Below are positions 59,022 through 64,000 of a DNA stretch of 64,000 bases, piece after piece. The position numbers and the translations under genes are program-made. The stretch lies in assembly GCF_003255815.1 (NCBI RefSeq), contig NC_037681.1:84733703-84797702 (forward strand). Reading direction: 5' to 3'. This DNA comes from Theropithecus gelada. Its lineage: Eukaryota; Chordata; Mammalia; Primates; Cercopithecidae. Each line of letters opens with the position of its first letter. Position 1 is the first letter of the stretch. The notes beneath the pieces were generated by a model. It was not told the DNA's origin and did no database searches. It saw only the letters and a list, made by a program, of their open reading frames with translations.

Positions 59022-59040
59022 GGGAGGGGACGGGGCAGGG
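59022..59040 (+). promoter_or_regulatory. G-quadruplex-type tract in promoter
   Basis: Four runs of at least three G separated by one- or two-base loops (GGG-A-GGGG-AC-GGGG-CA-GGG) meet the usual intramolecular G-quadruplex pattern. More G-runs lie just before it (58986-58998 and 59009-59016). The G-rich strand is the plus strand, which is the template strand for PELI1. Confidence 0.5.
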
Positions 59041-59079
59041 CCACAGCGGAAGGCGGTGTCGTCGCGCCGAGAAGGCTCT

Positions 59080-59093
59080 TGGGAATTGTAGTT
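59080..59093 (-). promoter_or_regulatory. ZNF143/THAP11-type promoter element
   Basis: On the minus strand the bases read AACTACAATTCCCA, the core of the well-known ACTACAATTCCCA promoter element bound by ZNF143 (with THAP11). The site lies at the upstream edge of the CpG island, about 100 bp from the probable start region, a typical position, and such elements are enriched at bidirectional promoters. The motif is read directly; use is inferred. Confidence 0.65.
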
Positions 59094-59340
59094 CTCTGGC
59101 TGAAGAAAAAAGGGATTCATTGTTTCCAGCACCCGACCAGGCTCGCTCTGCACTGAGCATGCTCGAGGGCGAGGTTTGGGCCGCCCCCTCCCACCGTTAC
59201 CATGGTCACCGACACACTTAGCGAACGTGTTCAGTGCAGATGTTGGCTGAACAAGGGCGGTCTTGTATTCTGGTGTTGTTGGGGATCCACCCCTTAGCCG
59301 GTCCTTCCTACTTCGCTCCACCCCGAACTCCTAGCCTCAC

Positions 59341-59352
59341 CAGTCGTAAGTG
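59341..59352 (+). other. Plus-strand splice donor, possible divergent transcript
   Basis: The bases CAGTC|GTAAGTG form a strong 5' splice site on the plus strand at 59345/59346, about 250 bp upstream of the ZNF143-like element. With the CpG promoter it suggests the first exon of a divergent non-coding RNA beginning around 59.1-59.2 kb. No coding exon or partner acceptor was recognised in the remaining 4.6 kb. Confidence 0.3.
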
Positions 59353-60089
59353 TCCAGTGAGATCTGACTTCCTCCCGATATTTCAGTCTTCCCTGCTGCC
59401 TAGTTTATCTTCCACAAACCCTAAATCACGAATACCACTGTCCCTCATTTCCCTCAATTGAATCTTCTCTGTCTAAATTCAATTTTCTTTACCTAAGGCT
59501 TGTCGAAATGTAGTTGTTTCCAGTAATTGAACAATTAGGTTATAAAACTTACGAATATCACCACTATCAAAATCCCGTAATTAATTACTTTGCTCAGTTA
59601 ATCACATCTAACTTTAAGATTAGCAAAGTACAGGATTAAGATCCCTATATTTTACTTGATTACTATACAAGAATCCGGGTTCGTTCATTTTAAGGCCTAC
59701 AATTTTTAAGACATACAGATTTCATAAAGTATACGTTCAAAAGACAAGTTGAAAATTGTTTATGTGTATTGGCCAACTTTAGTTTGGTAATAAGAGAAGT
59801 CTGAACCAAGGTATGAGTATGTTGTTGGGCTGGTCAGCTAAGTCTACACCCATCTTGGGCACCCAGGTGTGGATAGGTGGTAGGGAGGAGGGTGGAGAAA
59901 GGCAGGACACATTACTGGCTCTCCAGAGAGCTAAAGGCAACGCGTCCTGAGCTCTTTTGTTTTCCTTCTCCGCCTAACTAGAACCCCACACCCTGGAAGA
60001 AAAAGATGAATGCTTAGGAATCAGACAAACTTTTGGAGCAGGTTTTCAAACAGAGTCTCAAGATCAGAAATCCTTATATCTACAGACTA
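59353..60089. other. Upstream intergenic DNA, nothing recognised
   Basis: AT-rich sequence between the divergent donor and an L2-like repeat. Confidence 0.45.
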
Positions 60090-60835
60090 CATAATTATAC
60101 ACTCATTCAAAAAATGCTTCTTGAGTGTCTACTTGTGCTAGGCACTGTTTTGAGCCCCAGAAATAGAGATTCAAAAATGTAAAAGAAACATTCTTATTTT
60201 CAAAGTGCTTACTATGCAAAGGAGGAGACAGGTAAATAGACTTAATATGAGAAATACTACAATAGGAAAGTGCACGGCTACCCCTGGATGTGGGCAAAAT
60301 CAGGAAATGCTTCAAAGATCACTTGAGATAACTAGGAATTAGCATGTTTGTGTATTTTGGTAGGGGAGGAGGAAAAGAGAGGTGGGTGAGAGCATTGGGG
60401 GTGGTGTTTGGAAGAGCAGCAAGTGCAAAGACCTAGAGGTGTGAGACCCAAATGTATTTTGGTTCAGCAAATAGTTGCATTGCTGGCAGTAGAATGGAGT
60501 TGGAGTGGCAAGAGGAGACACTGAAAAAGGTAAGGGAGACGGCTTAGGTAATGAAGAATCTTGTGCAATATGCTAAGAAACATGGACCTTTTCGTGGAAA
60601 CAATGGAAAGCCACACAAGGATTATAAGCAGACGAAATTTTGATAAGATATGCATTTTAGACAGATCATTCTATGGAGTGTGGCATGTATGGGACCTGTT
60701 ACAGTATTACAGGAGAAAAAAACCATGAGAGACTGAGCTAAGGCAAGGCAGTGGCAGAAGAGAAAACTGAGGGTAATCAGACACTATTCAGGGGATAGAA
60801 TATAGAACATAGTGACTAATTGCCTATGTGTGGGG
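60090..60835 (+). mobile_element. L2-like old LINE segment
   Basis: 'tgtgctaggcactgttttga', then 'agagcagcaagtgcaaagac' and 'gaaacatggaccttttcgtg' fall in the order of a common old LINE-type repeat that I take as L2. Name uncertain. Confidence 0.45.
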
Positions 60836-60849
60836 TGAAGGGAAAAGGA

Positions 60850-61340
60850 AAGTTATGAATTATCATGCTTGTGGTTGAAAGCAGCAGAAACCCCAGCTCT
60901 AACTGGCTTAACCAATAAAGGAGATTCAGTGAACCATCTAGCTAGAAAGTTCAGGAAAAAGGCAGGCTGTAGGGATGACTGATTCAACAACTCAGAGATG
61001 TCATTAAAGGCACTTTTTTGCCTCATTTTAATTGTTTTTTCTTCTTTAGTATTAGCTTTATTGTCAAATGACGGTTGCCAACAACTCATATAGTTTTAAG
61101 TTTTGCTATTTAGGTCCAAGAAGAAATAAGAAAAAGAATCACTTTTGGAAGCTCTTTTGTGAAGGAAAGAAAACTACTTTCCCAGAAGCCTCAATGATTT
61201 AGTCACATGTACCTACATAAACCAAAAATGGCTGCCAGGAGATGGCACAAGGATAATGATCTTAGAATGAAGACAAGTGCGTACCCATAGAGCCACAGAA
61301 GTCAGCTTCTACCAAAGCTGTGGTGACAAGGTGCAAATAT
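60850..61340 (-). mobile_element. Unclassified old interspersed repeat
   Basis: 'ttgaaagcagcagaaacccc' and 'taactggcttaaccaataaa' recall the family seen in the opposite orientation at 42850-43435, though I could not confirm they are the same. Confidence 0.3.
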
Positions 61341-61659
61341 CCCAGTGATAATTGAGCTGATTACCCAGAAAAAGAGGCATGGAGCCTAAGAAGTGGACCA
61401 CAGTGTCTACAAGGAAGAAGCCAGGGATGGATCCCAGATTTTTGGATTGTGTGCTTATGGGCTAGTGGTCAGTTATGTACATGACTCTTGTGCCCTGGAG
61501 ACAGATATGGGCAGCAGAAGATATACTTGGAATATACCATCATATGAATGGCTGTTGAAATTATGGCAACGGATGAGATCACCCATGGAGAGTATGCACG
61601 GCAGAAAAAAAGGAGTCAATAATAGAGAACAGTGCTTAGAGAACATCAGCACTTAAGGT

Positions 61660-62454
61660 GTAGGCAGGAAGATCATGAAAATGCCTGGGAAGTAGCAAGA
61701 CAACTAGGACATACAAAGAAACAGGAAAGTAATCTACCACCAGGAGGAGAGTCAGTCAACATAAAGCCACAAATGACAGAGATGATAGAATTAGCAGTCA
61801 ACAATGTTAAAACAGTAATGATAAGTATGCTCAGTATGCTGAAAGAGAGAAATCAAAGATATAAAAAATGGAATTTCTAGAAATTAAAATGACAACTTCT
61901 GAAATAATTTCACTGGATGGGATTAACACTCAGAGGCAGATTAGGCACAGAGCAAATTAGACACTCAAAAGAAAAGATTAGTGTACTTGAAGACACAGCA
62001 GTAGAATCTAGCCAAAAGAAAGCACACAAAGAAAAAAAAATGAAAAAATAACCCCCAAAACAAAGTCTCAGTGAGCTATGGGATAATACCAAGTGCTCTA
62101 ATATTTGTGTAATTGGAGTTCCAGATGAGAGATGGGTCAGAGGGGTGACAGAAAAATTATTTGAAGTAATATAGCTGAAAATATTTTCACGTTTGATGAA
62201 AATTATAAACCCACAGATTCAAGAAGCTCAATGACCCCTAAGCAGAGTAAACACACACTCCCAAAAACCACTGTAAAAGACTTCACTGTTAAATTGTTGA
62301 AAACCAACAATAAGAAAATATTAAAAGCAGCCAGAGAAAAAAGGCAGATTCTGTATAAAGGAATAAACACAAAACATCAGTAGACTTCTAATCAGAAGCT
62401 GTACAAGTCAGAAGACCATGAAAAGGCATTTCCAAAGTGCTGAAAAAAAAACCT
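61660..62454 (+). mobile_element. L1M ORF1 region, part 1
   Basis: L1M ORF1-like DNA: 'gacagagatgatagaattag', 'gtgtaattggagttccagat', 'ttaaaagcagccagagaaaa'. Frames are broken throughout. It is interrupted by an Alu and continues after it. Confidence 0.75.
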
Positions 62455-62752
62455 GCCTGGCATGGTGGCTCATGCCTATCATCCCTGAACTTTGGGAGGC
62501 CGAGGCGGGTGAATCCCTTGAGCTTAGGAGTTCGAGACCAGCCTGGCCAACGTGGCAAAACTCCGTCTCTACGAAAAAATACAAAAATTAGCAGGGCATG
62601 GTGGCGTACGCCAGTAGTCCCAGCTACTCCAGAGGCTGAAGTGGGAGGATTGCTTGAGCCCAGAAGGTCGAGGCTGCAGTGAGCTGTGAACGCGCCACTG
62701 CACTCCAGCCTAGGTGACAGAGCAAGCCCTTGTCTCAAAACAAACAAACAAA
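62455..62752 (+). mobile_element. Alu inserted in L1M
   Basis: Starts GCCTGGCATGGTGGCTCATG and ends in CAAA units. Confidence 0.94.
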
Positions 62753-63320
62753 ACACCATGACACATAGAATCCTATAGTTAGAGAAAATAATCTTTCAAA
62801 AATGAAGTTTAAGACAACAAAAGCCGTGAGGATGTCACCAGTAGAACTGCACTGCAAGAAATGTTAAAGCCGCTTCTTGGTAACTTGGATTTATATTAAA
62901 GAATGAAGAGTGCCAGAAATGGTAAATATATGAGTAATTATGAAAAACTTCTCCCCCTGACTTAAATTTTTGTAAAAAAGATAACTGACTGTAAAATGAA
63001 AATGACAAGACTGTATTATCAGGTCCATAATTAAAGATTTCTGTCAGTATTTATATATAAGGGACAAAATTCTAGCTGAAGTCTTTAAACCTGTAAAGTT
63101 TGATAATAATAGCTTAAAGGATGGAAGAAGGAAGTGAAATTGTACAAAGAGGTCTTATATTACACACGAAGTATTATATTATTATTTGAAGGTAAATTGT
63201 GATGAGTTAAAAATGCATAATCTAAACCTTAGAGCAGTCATCAAAAATGCAAAAGAACAGATATGGCTAATAAGTGAATAGTGAAGATAACATGAAATCT
63301 TAAAAATAAAAAGCTTGAAT
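62753..63320 (+). mobile_element. L1M ORF1 end and spacer, part 2
   Basis: 'tgcactgcaagaaatgttaa' follows the expected ORF1 end ('ctacaagaaatgttaaag' in L1M), then AT-rich inter-ORF sequence. Confidence 0.65.
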
Positions 63321-63439
63321 GGAGAAGCAGAAATATGGAAGAAATCTGTGTCCCTAATGACCGTGGAGCTGACATATCAGCTCTGGACTCTACCTCCTGA
63401 CTTCTTTTAAGTGAGAAACAAACTTGTTTTATTTTTAAA

Positions 63440-63576
63440 ATTTTTTTATATTAAAAAAATAGAGACAGGGTCTTGCTATATTGTCCAGGCCGGTCTTGAA
63501 CTCCTGGGCCCAAGCAATCCTCCCACTTTAGCCTCCCAAAGTCCTGGGATTACAGGCGTGAGCCACCATACCCAGC
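63440..63576 (-). mobile_element. Alu fragment, single monomer
   Basis: 'atagagacagggtcttgcta' to 'accatacccagcc', one diverged reverse monomer. Confidence 0.85.
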
Positions 63577-63834
63577 CAAGAAACAAACTTCTATCTTGTA
63601 TAAAGACATTGCTATTTTGTACTGTGTTATGTATAGCTGAACCTAATCCAATTCACAAGCCTATAGAAGTTTCATGAAATAGAGCATATTTCTCAGAATC
63701 AGGTAATCCACGTGTGGCCAGCAATTTCAACATAGTTCTGAGGTTCCTATATTTGTCACTAAAATTCCAGGCATACAGCATCTTTCGTATGGATATCATT
63801 TACTATTAGTTTAATTAGTTTTTCTTGAAGGAGA

Positions 63835-63905
63835 AAACACATGTAAAGTGCTTAGCCCAGCCTTGGAATGCAGCAGATTCTCAGTCAATATGTAGTACTT
63901 TGAAA
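63835..63905 (+). mobile_element. MIR-like fragment
   Basis: 'gtaaagtgcttagcccagcc' followed by 'tctcagtcaatatgtagtac' resembles the MIR 3' end. Confidence 0.45.
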
Positions 63906-64000
63906 CCAAACCACGATAATAAGGTAGATGGCCCACAGGTTAGACATATGTTCGGGTTTGTTCTCCAAAGTCAGGTGTAGAAAAGCATGGTGACATTCAC

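Larger units (their letters stand above)
58240..59092. promoter_or_regulatory. PELI1: CpG-island promoter of PELI1
   Basis: About 850 bp are strongly GC-rich with many CpG dinucleotides, in sharp contrast to the AT-rich DNA on both sides. The block contains the 5' UTR exon and its donor, a GC box, runs of G, and no obvious TATA box, consistent with a housekeeping-type dispersed promoter. It is the only CpG island in the window. The island extends about 380 bp into intron 1, which is common. Elements on its upstream edge (ZNF143-like, GC box) are listed separately. Confidence 0.85.

Noticed and set aside
58828..59091. Plus-strand frame resembling a signal peptide (run of Leu then Ala)
   Set aside because: The Leu run is the CTG side of the 5' UTR triplet tract, there is no ATG at the start (GTG), and nothing downstream resembles a protein family.
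58224..59321. 365-codon minus-strand open frame through the promoter
   Set aside because: GC-rich DNA lacks stops by composition; the frame crosses the exon 1 donor, has low-complexity Ser/Pro/Ala runs, and the known PELI1 start is in exon 2 behind an in-frame TGA.
1..64000. CRISPR arrays, bacterial operons, rRNA or tRNA genes
   Set aside because: None seen; direct repeats here are retroelements, target duplications or microsatellites, and the window is a primate genome.

Overview
This window is primate nuclear DNA, most likely human or another ape. It is dense in Alu elements (including AluY types), carries a full-length primate-type L1 (L1PA), and contains older L1M, MIR, L2, Tigger and Charlie-type repeats. 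Codons are interrupted by introns and there is one GC-rich promoter. The only protein-coding gene I can identify is the 5' part of PELI1 (Pellino E3 ubiquitin ligase 1) on the minus strand. It was recognised by translating short exons with good splice signals. Three coding exons lie at 8954-8884 (start codon), 5510-5381 and 1163-1062. They join in phase into exactly 101 codons matching the PELI1 N-terminus. The remaining exons lie beyond base 1. A non-coding first exon ends at 58620, next to a CpG-rich promoter at about 58.24-59.09 kb, so intron 1 is about 49.6 kb.

Layout: 1-9 kb holds exons 4, 3 and 2 with introns full of Alus, MIRs and CA repeats. 9.3-18.2 kb is a nest of elements: an old L1M carries an Alu, which was split by a full-length L1PA that brought about 70 bp of 3'-transduced sequence, and an AluY then landed in the L1 tail. 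18-45 kb is intron 1 with scattered Alus, a deleted Tigger1 DNA transposon (23.9-25.7 kb), an L1M 3' end, a MER2 element and repeat-poor stretches. 45.1-45.8 kb is a Tigger2-like element with a MER1-type hAT element inserted in it, flanked by a clean 8-bp target duplication. 46-58 kb is more intron 1, ending in about 3.9 kb with almost no repeats. 58.2-59.35 kb is the promoter, with a triplet-repeat 5' UTR, GC box, G-quadruplex-type tract, a ZNF143-like element and a plus-strand splice donor that may mark a divergent transcript. 59.4-64 kb is upstream intergenic DNA with L2-like, L1M and Alu sequence.

Most interesting points: (1) the L1PA lies opposite to PELI1, so its antisense promoter would fire toward PELI1. 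A good minus-strand splice donor in the L1 5' UTR (exon end 10375) lies only 1.35 kb from the acceptor of the start-codon exon, so an L1-driven PELI1 transcript is a specific prediction. (2) The L1 3' transduction with a traceable tag. (3) The exon 3 splice donor is GT followed by 29 consecutive A. (4) A weak start context with an in-frame 8-codon uORF. I did not find a previously undescribed biological system; these are the parts I judge worth checking.
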